The notes below the pieces were generated by a model. That model did no database searches and had not been told where the DNA came from. It saw only the letters and a list, made by a program, of their open reading frames with translations. Made by a program: the position numbers and the translations under genes. Of a DNA stretch of 64,000 bases, positions 47,580 through 60,590 are shown in pieces. Source of the stretch: Viscum album (Eukaryota; Streptophyta; Magnoliopsida; Santalales; Viscaceae); contig OY728130.1 of assembly GCA_963277665.1 (NCBI GenBank), forward strand, positions 428,407,101-428,471,100, in the 5' to 3' direction. The stretch's first letter is position 1, and every line of letters starts with the position of its first letter.

Positions 47580-49423
47580 GCCAGCTATTGTTTTAAAAGT
47601 AAAAATTCACATATTTAGAAAATTATTTAGATAAAATGAATATTATTTTTGGAATCAGGATGTCGAAATTATCTAATGATGAATTTTTCATAATTTTCTG
47701 AGATAGTTGAATATTTGGGTAAAAATTAAGTACCGTTTAAATATATAATGTGTTTTATGACATCATAATTACTTAATAGTGATGTAATAAAACATTATAT
47801 ATATTATTTTTGTCCAATATGTGTTTTACATTTAAAATAAGGTGATTTTATATATGTTTTCTAAATTTTATGGTGCCTTAGTGGACCCTCCAAGACATAC
47901 AAAACATTTTCACTTTTATAATTGATTTCCTTAAGAGTATGACTCACCTCCATATAAGAAAGAATAATATTTTAATAATTTATTCCATTATCCTTGTAAA
48001 ATAATTTTTTCCACTCCACTTTGGAAAAACCATGGGCATAAACCATGGTATTCTTTGTGGTTTTGATTAGTTTAATGTGTAGTGTCCAAAACCTAAATAA
48101 TAAAGAATTCCCTCCATTTTCCTATATAAACCCACCCAAGCTCCCACTTCCTCTTCTCTAAAAACCTTTGTATATCAACCAACGTCTTACCTCCTCTAAC
48201 TATAATACTCCCAAGTTTCCACAATATCCCAATAATCCTCTCTCAAAGTCTCCAAAGCCTTTGGGATCACACTTCCAAGTAAGGGATTTCTTCCTCTCTC
48301 ATTTTTCCATGTTTCTTTATTTTGTTATACCCTTTTAATTTCAATTAAAAATGTTAGGGTATGATTTATCACCTCCCCTATACATACCTCATTATTTTTT
48401 AATGATTATATACTCTTTTCTCTCCCATTAATTCCTCCCATGTACATATGTTACCGTGCCGAAATTTCATAATGGATTTCTCTCTCCTCATTTACATTCA
48501 AGAAATTATTTTATATTATGCATCTAAATTCCATTAAATATGTTGGTACATGTATCTACATTACCCCATTACTCTAAATTTCATTTAAATATGATTATAT
48601 TAAACTTTCTCTCTCATCAACCATTTTTATGAATTCTTATGTCACGCCATTATGATGCCGAAATTGCACCGCGATTTTCAATGCCAAAGTCATTGTGTAG
48701 TGAATACCATGCCCATTTCTCTATCAAGGGTATTAACCTTTATGCACATTTACTTATTGATTATATAAATTTGTGTATGTATAACATATAAATTAATCAT
48801 AGAATAAATTATGATGTTTAATGATTCCATGTTGTATGATCCATGTGTCACACTTATTAATGAAATGAAATGATTAAGAAGGGTGTGCCCTGATAGCACT
48901 CCAATGCATTGGGTAATGATTAGTATCATGATAATTCAATTGAAATGAGATTTTACTCATTATAATTCAAGTTCAATGAGGGTTTACTCATGCTCCATGT
49001 GAAATGAGCCTTAGATTATGCTAATATCATGTTAAATGTTGACGCCATATTTCAATGTTGTGATAATCATGCTATATTATTCCTTTATGCTCATGTTTCT
49101 CTTATTCTCCATTGATATGACTATTGCCTAACATGTACTTTATTCTTTATGTTATTACTTTTTTACTCCCTTAATGGGCTTTATATCTCACCCTTTTTTA
49201 TGCATGTCCTCAGGTTATCCCATGCAATGCTAAGTACAAAGGAATATGTGTGTTCATGTAAAAGAAGTTTTCAATAAAGATGTGTATTTAATATTTTAAG
49301 TTGTTATGAAATGTTTTTAATCCCCAAATACACTATACCTCTCAATCTTATATGTTTTATTAAGTGATGATTTTTATGTAATAAATTATTTTTAAGTGTG
49401 TAATAAAGAGTAGGGTTGATATA
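47580..49423 (+). repeat. Tekay LTR1, second part
   Basis: It resumes the LTR interrupted at 17,257 (duplicated GAAAT at 47,575-47,579). It contains the TATA box (48,123) and a predicted donor (48,279) and ends before the PBS at 49,426. The terminal bases are ATA rather than the expected ACA. Confidence 0.92.
48123..48130 (+). promoter_or_regulatory. TATA box of Tekay LTR1
   Basis: TATATAAA, followed by CCCACCC. It is conserved at 55,776 (LTR2) and 63,477 (LTR3). Confidence 0.75.
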
Positions 49424-49929
49424 GTTGGTATCAGAGGATAGGTTTAGTTATTTTTGGGAATAGGATAAGAAAACCCTAGTAAAAGAATTTGGGATAAGAT
49501 TAAGTATAATAAAAAAATAAAAAAAAATTGAGTATTTATTAAGTGGTTTATCAAGAAAATACATCTTTTTCTGTATATGAGCAGGTAGAGGTGGCTCTGG
49601 CACAGATGTATCTACAGTTAAAACCCAAAAACAACACTTTGAGTGAGACTCGAATAGGAATTATTGCACGAAAATGGTCCTTGTTGTACTCTTGGTTATG
49701 ACACTACCGTGGGATATGCTTTGGTAAATTCATAATCTTATTACGAACCAATATTAAGTGAATAAAAAAAATTCCCATAAATAATATATGTAGGGAAGTA
49801 GATCATTCATAACATCTATTGAATCCTATATATTCATAAGTTAAGTAAATAAAATTAATTTATAAGTCTTACATTTTTTGTATTTAGATTAACCTTTATG
49901 TGTTACCCCAAACATTCTTTTTATTCCAG
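48279..49929 (+). other. Predicted leader intron, Tekay copy 1
   Basis: The donor CCAA|GTAAGG is at 48,279. The acceptor TTTTTATTCCAG ends at 49,929, three bases before the gag ATG at 49,933. It would remove the rest of the LTR and the PBS. Confidence 0.42.
49426..49436 (+). promoter_or_regulatory. PBS, Tekay copy 1
   Basis: TGGTATCAGAG, complementary to tRNA-iMet. Confidence 0.92.
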
Positions 49930-49932
49930 CCA

Positions 49933-50960
49933 ATGGTCGGTAATAATAGGACTAGGGCTAACAAATGATGTGAAGATCAATATGATGACTGTTCTAATGA
50001 GATTCCCAATCTGATGGGAGCGGGAAGCGTGAACTTTGTCACGATACTCTCTCAGTTATCTCAATTTTTTAATAAAAACATGGGATAAGAGGAACATTCA
50101 CCCCCCCCCTCCCCTAAGAAATAACAAGTCTCAATAGAGAGATTCATGAGACAAAGGCCTCCTACATTTAATGTATCAACTCTATTGAAAAGATCTTATC
50201 CATCCATCAATGTTCTAAAAAATAGAAGGTACTTATAGCTTATTTTATGGAGGGTGAAGTTGATCAATGGTGGTAATTGATCAAAAATATGAATCCTAAG
50301 GAGTAGATCGAGGCTTTGGAATAAAAGGATTTAAAAAAATGTTTTTTGACAAATATTTTCCTTTAACCCTCTGACATAAGATGGAAAAGGACTTCCTTTC
50401 CCTTGAACAAAAATATGATGAATCCATCAAAGCGTACAAGGAAAACATCACAATTCTTTCATGATATGCCTCTTGATTTATCATTACCCTTGAATACATG
50501 GTTGACCGCTTCTTTAGTGGGATAAAACCTAGCCTAAGGAAATCCCTAGTGATCCGTGACTTCAAGATCTATAAGGAAATTGTCTGATGTACCCTCAAAG
50601 TTAAAATGGAGATTGGAGAATCTCAGGGGTATCATGAGGATAAGAATAATATGGTGGACTTTAATTCTAGCAGTCCGATGGATAAATCCAATGGTGCTAA
50701 AAACATCTATTACCCCACTTTCCAAAGTTTCGAAAAGAAGCACCCCAAAAATTGCTTAAAGGGGGGGAGAAAATGCTTTAGGTGCAGAAGAGAAGGGCAC
50801 CTAGCCATTAACTGCCGAAACAAAACATGTGGCTGTGATAGAGGAGAAGAACGCTCCATTAGACCCTCAACGCATTATTCATTTCTTCTACTACAAAAAA
50901 CCAGGGTACTTTTCAAACTAGTTCCTTAAGACAAGGGTTTTCAGATGCAACCAACAATAT
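49933..50960 (+). pseudogene. gag: Tekay Gag, copy 1
   Basis: The start follows the splice-acceptor-like TTCCAG. The core has GEVDQWW (about 50,255) and a VDRFFSGIKPSLRKSLVIRDF segment, homologous to the gag-only element's Gag. The zinc knuckle CFRCRREGHLAINC is at about 50,775-50,815. Stops include TGA at 50,462 (for Arg in 'LARYA') and TGA at 50,585 (for Arg in 'EIVRC'), both present at the same codons in copy 2. There is also a poly-C run at 50,101-50,109. Confidence 0.88.
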
Positions 50961-51540
50961 TCAAGGCATAAAGGGTGAGATTTTTCCATTACTACCATCT
51001 AATTGAACCACAACAACGATGTGTTGAAAAGTATGCTAGTTATTCATTCAAGAATAGCAAATGTAATTTTTGATTCTGGTTCTATGCATTCTTATATATC
51101 TCGAAAATTTATTATAACTATTACAACACCATCACAAATCATGTAAGTAAAGATGTTAGTGAGAATGGAAAATAGGGAAATCATTACATCCTATGAATAT
51201 AACTCCTCCCTGTCATAATTTGTGGATTGAACTTCTTGGTGAACCCTATCATACTCCCTCCGGTGTAATTTTGATGTAATTATTGGCATGGATTGTCTTT
51301 CCATATATAGAGACAACATAAATTGTTTTGAGATAGAAATCACTCTCCATATAGATAATCTACCCCTTATTATGTACATGTACAAAGAGGAGGATGAATC
51401 TTCTTTAGCACCATCATCTCAAGCGTGGATATTAATGCCCTATGATCACACATATCTAGCACAGATGATTGATTCTAAGGAAGCAACAATCCTTGAAGAC
51501 AAGCCTATTGTGGGGTAATTTGTTGAAGTGTTTCACGAGT
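50961..51540 (+). pseudogene. pol: Tekay protease, copy 1
   Basis: The aspartic protease active site VIFDSGSMHSYIS is present (D-S-G codons at 51,072-51,080). Further on, near 51,265, a 'FDVIIGMDCL' motif typical of retropepsin is found. Gaps and frame changes around 51,120-51,230 break it. Confidence 0.85.
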
Positions 51541-52860
51541 AATTGTCTGGCCTTCCTCCTATAAGATATGATGAATTCTCAATTGATCTTATACCTAGGG
51601 CATTGCCAATATCCAAGACTCTATATAGAATGGCTATTGTAGAGCTTGAAGAGTTAAAGAAACAACTACATGAGAATCTGGTTAAAGGGTTTATACGCCC
51701 AAGTGCTTCACCATGGCATGCTCCAGTCCTCTTCATCAAGAAGAAGGATAGTTCAATGCACCTTTGCCTTGATTATAGTGAGCTCAACAAAATCGCGATA
51801 AAGAACAAGTATCCTCGGTACTGAATTGATAACTTTTTTGATCAGCTACGTGGAGCACAATACTTCTCCAAGGTGTATTTGAGGTTGGGATATTACCAAG
51901 TAATGGTAAAGAAGGAGGATATACCCAATACTATTTTTTTTACAAGATAATTTCACTATGATTTCATAGTAATTCTTTTAGGACTCACTAATGCTTCAGA
52001 AATATTCATGGACTTTATAAATATATTATTTAGATATTACCTCGACAAATGTTTGGTAGTCTTTATAGATGATGTTCTAATATACTTCACAAACAAGGAG
52101 GAGCATGTGGAACGTCTAAGAATTGTACTATAGACCTTACGAAAGGAGAATCTCTATGGAAAGTATAGTAAGTGTGAGTTCTAGTTGATGGAGGTCTCAT
52201 TATTGGGTAATATCATCACAAGAAATCATATATCTATGGACTCCCCAAAGACAGCTAAAATTGATGGATGGTTGAGGCCAACATCTGTAACAGATATTCG
52301 TAGCTTCCTGGGGTTATTTGGATATATCTCCAATTTTTGAGAAATTTATCACGATTATCCAACCCTTTTACCAAGCTAACATAGAAGGGAGTATAGTTTT
52401 CTTGGAGTGATGAATGCGAATGAATCTTCAAGGAGTTGAAAAGGATGATTATCACTACACCCTTGATCACATTACCCATAAGTGGAGAACTTTTGGTGGT
52501 ATTTAGTGATGCTTAGAAGAAGGTCTTGGGCTGTGTGTTGATACAAAATAACAAATTCATTACCTATGCTTTAAGGAAATTGAAAGTTCATGAGAAAAAC
52601 TATCTTAAACATGATCTAGAGTTGGATACTATAATCTTGGCTTTAAAAAATTGGTGACATTACCTATTTGGGGAAAAGTGTGAAATATACACGGATCACA
52701 AAAGCCTCAATTATATATTCACATAGAAAGAGTTGAATATGCACTAACAAAGATGGTTAGATCTGATCAAAGACTATGACTGCTCAACCTATTACCACCC
52801 TGGGAAATTGAACAAGGTAGCGGATACTCTAAGTATAAAGGACCCAGTGATTCTATCATT
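51541..52860 (+). pseudogene. pol: Tekay RT and RNase H, copy 1
   Basis: RT motifs are in order: [49 protein letters not shown], and the catalytic FIDD at 52,062-52,073 (normally YIDD/FIDD in this clade). RNase H follows with VFSDA (about 52,500), DLELDTIILALKNW and YTDHKSLNYIF. The DDH residues of that domain are still visible. Several stops (for example at 51,823, 51,948 and 52,131) inactivate it. Confidence 0.92.
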
Positions 52861-54240
52861 GATGAGAATTTAAAAGGATCCAATATTCTTATATTTGATA
52901 TAGATAGAAATGGGAATCATAAAGAAGGGAAAATCATCAATACTTTCACAAATGATTCCTTAATAGTCTCTTTTGAAAAGTTTAAAGGATGATCAAAAGG
53001 AATATGTGGGAATTCAGAAGAAAGTGAAACCTATCAGAAAAGGTAAATCCTCGGAGTTCAATGTTAATGAAGAAAGAATTTTGAGTTTTGAGAAAAGACT
53101 AAGTGTTTCTTCAAGTCTGAAGTTAAAGAAATAACTTTTGGATGATGCACATAGTTTGAATTTATTTATACACCCATGAAACACAAATATGTATTGAGAT
53201 ATCCGAGGGCATTATTTTTGGGATAACATGAATAAGTAAATCACTAAGTATACATCAAAGTTCCTGGTATGTCAGAAAGTGAAGGGTGAGAGGAAGAATT
53301 ATAAGGAGACGATGCAACCATTACCCATACCAGAATGAAAATGGGAGAATATACCCATGGAATTTGTCATCGGACTTCCAAAGACATCCATAGGAAACAA
53401 TATTATCTGGTTTGTTGTGGATTTTCTTACAAAGACTACACACTTCATTTCAATTTGAGAGGATTTCTCATTAGATCAACTGGCATGGATATATATTAGA
53501 GAAGTGTTAAGGCTTAATATAGTACCATTATCTATTGTATTTGATCGATATCCAAGATTCACCTCTATGTTCTAGAAGATTCTTTAACATTATCTTAATA
53601 CTGAGCTAAAATTCAGTATAGCTTATCATCCCCAAGCTGATGGCCAATCTAAGCGGACTATCCAAACAGTTGAGTAAATTTTGAGAACATGCTCAATGGA
53701 CTTCAAAAGTGTATGGGATCAACATCTTCATCTAGTTGAGTTCTCTTACAACAACAGTTTCCATTCAAACATCCCAATGGCTTTTTATGAATCCCTTTAT
53801 GGGAAGAGGTGCAGAACACCTTCATGTTGGGATGAAGTTGGGAGTGAAAACTCCTAGGTCCAGAAATGGTCGAAGAAATGGTGGAGAAGGTTAAGACCAT
53901 CCAACAACACATTAAAGCTACTCAGAGTCGACAAAAGAGCTACGCTGATAATCATCGATGAGTCCTAGAGTTTAATGTTGGAGACATGGTATTCCTCCAC
54001 ATATCACCATGTAAGAGAGTTATGAGATTTGGGAAGAATGGAAATCTTAGTCCAAGGTACATTATCCCTTTTGAGAACCTTAATCACATTGGAGCAGTGG
54101 CCTATCAAATAGAACTCCCACCAAACCTATCTCAATTACATGATTTATTCCATGTATCACTCTTGAGGAAGTACATACCTAAACCATCGCATGTACTCAT
54201 TATAGATGTGGTACCATTGGATAATTACCTCTCCTTTTAA
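52861..54240 (+). pseudogene. pol: Tekay integrase, copy 1
   Basis: Remnants of the zinc-binding N-domain lie around 53,190-53,290, then the rve core in shifting frames. The second catalytic Asp is in the 'VFDR' segment near 53,540. The catalytic Glu of 'GQSERT' is Lys (AAG, DGQSKRT, about 53,638-53,660). The GPF/IN C-terminal part is open at 53,986-54,240 (VMRFGKNGNLSPRYI, LHDLFHVSLLRKYIP). The same Glu-to-Lys change is in copy 2. Confidence 0.88.
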
Positions 54241-54393
54241 GAGAATCAGGTGAAGATCTTAGATCATAGGTAAAAAGTTCTACAAAATAAGACAATTCCC
54301 CCCATAAATGTTTTGTGGAAAAACTACAAGTTTGAAAAAGAAATGTGGGAATCAGAGGAAGTGATGAAGCAGAGTTACCCGCATCTATTTTAG
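54241..54393 (+). pseudogene. pol: Tekay chromodomain, copy 1
   Basis: It continues the integrase frame with QVKILDHR, a TAA at 54,271-54,273, then the aromatic-cage type sequence VLWKNYKFEKEMWESE and the end SYPHLF. A C-terminal chromodomain that targets integration to heterochromatin is the mark of chromoviruses. The TAA is shared with copy 2. Confidence 0.85.
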
Positions 54394-54426
54394 TGTGGGA
54401 AAAGGAAATTTCTAGGGAAAAATTTC

Positions 54427-54441
54427 TTAATGGGGGAATAT
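54427..54441 (+). promoter_or_regulatory. PPT, Tekay copy 1
   Basis: TTAATGGGGGAATA immediately before LTR2. Confidence 0.82.
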
Positions 54442-54667
54442 TTTAATGACCAAAACTTTTATTAATGAAAATTCCTCTTGATATAATAAAATGTCTTATT
54501 ATTTAAAATGGTTATATAACATATTCAATTATTTAGTTTTATGATTTTGGATTTCAAAATACTATTATGAATTGTTATCGCTATTAATATAGTTTTTGAA
54601 TAGTGATCACATGATTAGTATAATTTTAGGGCTTTAACAAATCCAATTTACTCAGGAAAAGGAATTG

Positions 54668-54930
54668 ATGGCCACATTCAGTAGAATTTATCCATACAAA
54701 TCCCATTTTTTAGGAGCTCAAAAAGGAGGTGGTGTCATTGGGTTTCACTCTTGACCAAGATCAAACTGAGCTTCAAAACATTAATCTCTAATGGAACCTT
54801 TTATATGATAAGTGGAATTTTATAGAGATTACCACCCGAGCGATGTTATTTGAGCCACCCTAAGAGTCTGTCACCATCACACACCTTACACTTTTGTCTT
54901 ATGAGAGTGTTATAAGGAGTTATGTAACAA
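54668..54930 (+). pseudogene. U3 ORF of Tekay LTR2 (frameshifted)
   Basis: It begins ATGGCCACATTCAGTAG, the counterpart of the LTR3 ORF. An extra A near 54,712 shifts the frame after about 15 codons. Confidence 0.45.
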
Positions 54931-55775
54931 TACATTATCACTGTCATTATGTGCATTATTTTTTTATATAATAAATAATATACATTCATTTTATTATTGT
55001 TACTTTGTAAATGGTTTTTAAAGCACAAATAGTATCTTTAGTTAATATTTAATTTAGAAATATATTTTGATGAATTAATGTATTTTGAAATTAAATAATA
55101 TTTTAATAAAATATTATTAAAAAATTAATTTTTTATTAAATATAAATGATCGTATAATTTTTATGAATACAATTGTATTTTTTATTAAGGTTTGAAAGTT
55201 GTTTTGGTCAAAACCTATGAATTTTCAATAAATGTTACTTTTTAATTTAAAAGTAAAAATTCACATATTTAGAAAATTATTTAGATAAAATTAATATTTG
55301 TTTTGGAATTAAGACATATAAATTATTCAATGGTGAATTTTTCCTAATTTTCCAAGATAGTCAAATGTTTGGGTTAAAATTAAATACTGTTTAAATATAT
55401 AATGTGTTTTAGGACAACATATTGAATCAATAGTGATGTAATAAAATACTATAAATGGTATTTTCGGCCAATATATGTTTTAAATTTAAAATAATGTGAT
55501 TTTATAATTTTTGGGTTAATTTTATGGTGCCTTAGTGGACCCTCCAATACTTATAAATCATTTTATCTTTATAAATTTATTTTCTTTAGAGTATTACTCA
55601 CCTCCCCATAAGTAAGCCTAATATTTTAATAAGTTCATCCATTGGCCATGTAAAATAATTTTTTCACTCCCCATTGGGAAAACCCATGGGAAAAACCATG
55701 GTATGGGTTTTGGTTTTTAATAGTTTAATGTGTAGTGTCCAAAACCTAAATAATAAATAATTCCTTCCCTTTTCC

Positions 55776-55783
55776 TATATAAA
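55776..55783 (+). promoter_or_regulatory. TATA box of Tekay LTR2
   Basis: TATATAAA in the same context as at 48,123. Confidence 0.72.
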
Positions 55784-55932
55784 CCCATCCAAGATCCCAC
55801 TTCCTCTTCACTAAAAACCTTTTAAGATCTCCAAAACTCTTACCTATTATCTCTAAAATCCTCCCAAGCCACCCCAAGCTCTCTAGAATCCTCTCTCAAG
55901 CCTCTCCCAAGCCTTTGAGTTCACACTTCCAA

Positions 55933-57611
55933 GTAGGGGATTTCTTCCTCTCTCATTTTTGTCCATGTTTTTTTATGTTGCTATACCCTTTTCTATTTAA
56001 TTATAAATTTTGGGGTATGATTTCACACCTCCCATATACTTCCCTCATTATGTTTGAATGATGATATACCCATTTCTCTCTCATTAATTCCTTCCATGTA
56101 CACCTGTTACCATACGAAAATTCCGTAAGGGATTTCACTCTCCTCATTTACATTCTAGAAATTCTTTTATATTATGCATCTAAATTCCATTACATATGTT
56201 GGAACATGTATCTAAATGACCCCATTACTTTACATTTCATTTAAATATGATTATATACCCCTTTATCTCTCATCAAAAATATTTATGAATTCTTATGTCA
56301 AGTCAGTATTCTGCCGAAATTGTACCACGGTTTTCTAAGCCAATGTCATTGTGTATTGAATACCATGCCCATTTCTCTATAAATGGTATTCACCTTTATA
56401 CACATTTACTTATTTATTATGTAGTTTCATTTATATATTCCACATTCCTTTATTGTGGAATAAATTATTATGTTGAATGATTCTATGTTGTATGATCCAT
56501 GTGGCACACTTATGCATGAAATAAAATGATTAAGAAGGGTATGCCCTCATAGATCTCCAATGTAGTGGGTAAAGATTTGAGCTCCAATGCATTGGGTAAA
56601 GATTAGTATCATGATAAATCAAGTTAAATGAGGTATTATGTATTCTAATTAAAGTTCAATGAGGGTTTACTTATGCTCCATGTGAAATGATCCTTGTCCC
56701 ATGCTAATATCATGTTAAATTTTGATGCCAGATTTCCATGTTATGATAATCATGCTATATCATGCCTTTATGTTCATGTTTCTCTTATGATCCATTGATG
56801 TGCCTATTTCCTAACATGTAATGTATTATTCATTCTATGCCTTGTTTACTCCCTTACTGGGATTTATATCTCACTTTTTTCTTATTCATGTCCTCAAGTT
56901 ATCCCATGAAATGCTAAGTATGAAGGAATGTGTGTGGTCATGTAAATAAAGTTTTCACTAAATATGTGTATTTCATGTTTTAAGTTGTTATGTAATATTC
57001 ATAATCCTCAAATAAACTAGACCTCTCAATCTTCTATGTTGTTTCAAGGGAATAGTTTTATGTAATAAATTATGTTTAAGTGTGTAATAAAGAGCAGGGT
57101 TGTTATAGTTGGTATCAGAGGATAGGTTTATTTATTTTTGGGATTAGGATTAGAAAAACCTAGTGAAATCCTTAGGGATAGGACTAAGTATAATAAAAAC
57201 TTTCCTAAATTTTGGTGAGTATTGAGTAAGTGTTTTATTAATAAAATACATCCCTCTCTAGATACGAGTAGGTGGAGGAGGCTCTGCCACAGATGTATCT
57301 AGGGGTAAAACCCAAAAACACCACTTTGAGCTCGACTCGAATGGGAACTAGTGCACGAAAATGAGATTTTCTTAACTCTTGGTTACGACCCTCCTGGGGG
57401 ATATGATTTTGTAAATTATTAATCTTATTATGAACCATTTTTAAGGGAATAAAAAATCCCCTAATAATATATGTTGGGAAGTAGATCATGAATAACATAG
57501 ATTGAAGCCTATAAATTCATAAGTTAAGGAAATAAAAGTAATTTATAAGTCATATTTTTTTATCTTTGGATTACCCTTTATGTGTTACCCATAACTTTAC
57601 TTTTATTCCAG
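55933..57611 (+). other. Predicted leader intron, Tekay copy 2
   Basis: The donor CCAA|GTAGGG is at 55,933 (weak) and the acceptor TTTTATTCCAG ends at 57,611, three bases before the gag ATG at 57,615. Confidence 0.35.
57110..57120 (+). promoter_or_regulatory. PBS, Tekay copy 2
   Basis: TGGTATCAGAG, complementary to tRNA-iMet. Confidence 0.92.
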
Positions 57612-57614
57612 CCA

Positions 57615-58680
57615 ATGTTCAGTAATAGGAGGACTCGATCTAACAACAGATGTGAAGATCAATTTGATGACTGTTCTAATGAGATGTCCAATTTGATGGG
57701 AGAAGGTATCGTGAACTTTGTCATGATACTCTCTCAGTTAACCCATGTTTTGAATAGAAAAATAGGTCAAGAGGAACATTCAACCCCCCCCCCCCAAGAA
57801 TGAACAAGTCACAATTAAGCGCTTCATGAGACAAAGGTCAATGACTTTTAATGGATCATCTGATCCCTCAATCGTCGAACAATGGATCAACTACATTGAG
57901 AAGATCTTGTCCATCCTTCAATGTTGTGGATAAGAGAAGGTACTGCTGACTGTTTATTGTATAGAGGGTGAAGTGGATCAATGGTGGGCATTGACCAAAA
58001 ATACGAAGCTTGAGGAGTATATTGAGTCATTGGAATGGAATGATTTTTGGAAAAAAAAATTCGACAAATATTTTCCTCTCACCCTCCAAATTAAGATGGA
58101 AAGGGAATTTCTTTCCCTCAAGGAAAAAGATGACGAATCCATAGGAGAATATGAGGAAAACTTCCCAAGTCTTGCATGATATTCCCTTGTATTTGTCATT
58201 ACCCCCTAATAAAAGTTTGACAGCTTCTTTACTGGTATAAAACCTAGCCTAGGGAAAGCACTAGCGATCCATGACTTCGAGACCTGTGAGGAAATTTTCT
58301 GATATGCCCTCAAAGTTGAAATGGAGATTGGTGAATCTCATGTGTATCATGGGGATAAGAATCATATGGTGGAATTTAATTTTGGAGGCTCTATCGATAA
58401 ATCTAACGATGCTAATAAAATCCATCACCCCACTTGCCAAAGGTGCAGAAATAAACACCCCATAAATTGCCTGATGGGGATGAGTAAATTATTTTGGTGT
58501 GGAATAGAAGGACATATAGCCATTAACTTCCAACAAGAAAAACATGTGACTGTCATAGAGGTAAGGAATGCTTCGTTCGACCCTCAACAGGTTGTTCATT
58601 GCTTCAATTAAAAATAACCAGGGCACTATTCAAACTAGTGCCCTAATAAAAGGGTTTTCAGAGGCAACCAACAACCTCAA
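57615..58680 (+). pseudogene. gag: Tekay Gag, copy 2
   Basis: It starts MFSNRRTRSNNRCEDQFDD and is open to a 12-C run at 57,784-57,795, where the frame is lost. The core resumes with GEVDQWWALTKN (about 57,966) and FDKYFPLTLQIKMEREFLSL. TGA stops at 58,177 and 58,300 fall at the same codons as in copy 1. The zinc knuckle is degraded (WCGIEGHIAINF: first and last Cys lost). Confidence 0.88.
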
Positions 58681-59270
58681 AGGAAGCAAGGGTGAGCTTT
58701 TCCATCACTACCATATAAGTGGATCCCAAAAAAGAAAGGGTTATTGGTATTCTATTTATTCATTCAAGAATAAAAAATGTACTTTTTGATTTTGTTTCTA
58801 CACATTATTTTATATCCCAAATGTTTTTTTATAAATATCCCAGCACCACCACAAATCATGGAAGTAAAGATGTCAGTGAGAACGGAAAATGGTTCAATCA
58901 TTACATTCTTTGAATATAGCTCCTCCCCTATCATAATTTGTGGATTTAACTTCCCGGTGAACCTTGTCATACTAACTATGGTTTAATGTTATGAAATTAT
59001 TGGCATGGATTGGATTTCCTTATATAGAGCCTACTATAATTTCCAAGAGAGGGAAATCACTCTCTGTATGGCGAATCGACCCCTGATTCTGTACAAGTTC
59101 AAGGATGGGGTGAATTTTCTTGAGCACCATCATCTCAATCATGGATGTTACTTCCATATAAGAATGTGTATTTGTCTCAAATGATTGATTATATGGAAGC
59201 AACCATCCTTGAATACATGCCTATTATGAGGTAATTCGCTGAAGTGTTTCCTAAGGAATTTCCTGGTCTT
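58681..59270 (+). pseudogene. pol: Tekay protease, copy 2
   Basis: It aligns with the copy 1 protease. The active-site triplet D-S-G is D-F-V here (58,788-58,796), so it cannot be a working aspartic protease. The 'YEIIGMDWISLYR' block is near 58,990-59,030. Confidence 0.82.
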
Positions 59271-60590
59271 CCTCCTAGAAGAGATGTTTAATTCTCAATT
59301 AATTTTATACCTCGGGTGATGCCAATATCTTAGAATCCATATATAATGGATGATGTGGAGCTTTAGGAGATTAATAAACAACTACAAGAGAATCTAGATA
59401 AAGGGTTTATATGCCCAAGTGGTTCACCATGGGTTGGAGCAGTCCTCTTCGTTAAAAATAAGGATGGTTCAATGTGCCTTTGTATTGATTATTGTGAGCC
59501 CAAAAAATCACGATAAAGAACAAGTATCCTCTACCATAGATTAATGAATTATTTTATCAGCTATGTGGAGAACAATACTTCTCCAAGGTGGATTCGTTTG
59601 GGATATTACCATGTAAGGGTGGAGAATGTGGATATCCCCAATACTACTTTTCGTACAGTATACGGGCACTACGAATTCATAGTAATGCCTTTTGGACTCA
59701 CTAATACTCTGAAAAATTTTCATAGACTAAATGAATAGAGTCTTCAGAGATTACCTCAACAAATTTTCAATAGACTTTATAGATGATATTCTAACATACT
59801 CAAAAACCAAGGAGGAGTGTGAGGAGAATATAAGCATTGTACTAGAGACCTTGTGAAAGGAGAATCTATATTCAAATTATTGTAAGTGTGAGTTATAGTA
59901 GAAGGAGGTCACATTCTTGAGTCATATCATCACAAGAAATGGGATATCTATGGATCCCTCCAAGGCAGCTGCAATTGATGGATGGTCGAGGCCAACATCG
60001 GTAACAGAGATATGTAGTTTCCTAGTGTTAGTTGGATATTATCACCAATTTGTGATAAATTTCTCACAATTATCCAACCCTTTTACCAAGCTAACTCAGA
60101 AGGTAGTAAGGTTTTCTTGGAGTGATGAATGCGAAAAGAGATTCAAGGAGTTGAAAAAGAGGTTTATCACTATGCTCATTCTCACATTACCCATAAGTGG
60201 AGAACTTTTTATGGTATTTAGTGATGCTTATAAAAAGGGAATGGGATGTGTGTTGATGGAAAATGACAAAGTCATTGCCTATGCTTCAAGATAATTTAAA
60301 TTTCGTGAGAAAAAAATATCTAACACATGATTTGGAGTTGGCTATAGTAATCTTCGCTTTAAAAAATTTATGACATTACCACTTTGGGGAGAAGTGTGAA
60401 ATATACATGAATAAAATAAGCCTCAAGAATATATTCACAAAGAAAGAGTTGAATATTATCCAACAAAGATGGTTAGATCTAATCAAATACTATGACTTCA
60501 CAATCCATTACCACCCTGGGAAAATGAACAAGGTAGAGAATCCTCTAAGTAGAAAGGAACCAATGATTCTATCATTGATGAGAATTTAAA
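59271..60590 (+). pseudogene. pol: Tekay RT and RNase H, copy 2
   Basis: Motifs include [39 protein letters not shown] and the catalytic FIDD at 59,776-59,787, then DGWSRPTSVTEICSFL. RNase H has VFSDAYKKGMGCVLMEND, a decayed 'DLELA' segment and FTIHYHPGKMNKVENPLSRK. Several stops and frameshifts are present. The 125-codon open piece at 59,917-60,294 is the longest intact stretch. Confidence 0.92.

Larger units (their letters stand above)
54442..57107 (+). repeat. Tekay LTR2 (shared middle LTR)
   Basis: This 2,666-bp LTR is 3' LTR for copy 1 and 5' LTR for copy 2. The first bases are decayed (TTTAATGACC for TGTAACGACC). The TATA box is at 55,776. The donor position (55,933) reads GTAGGG, a weaker site. 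Confidence 0.93.
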
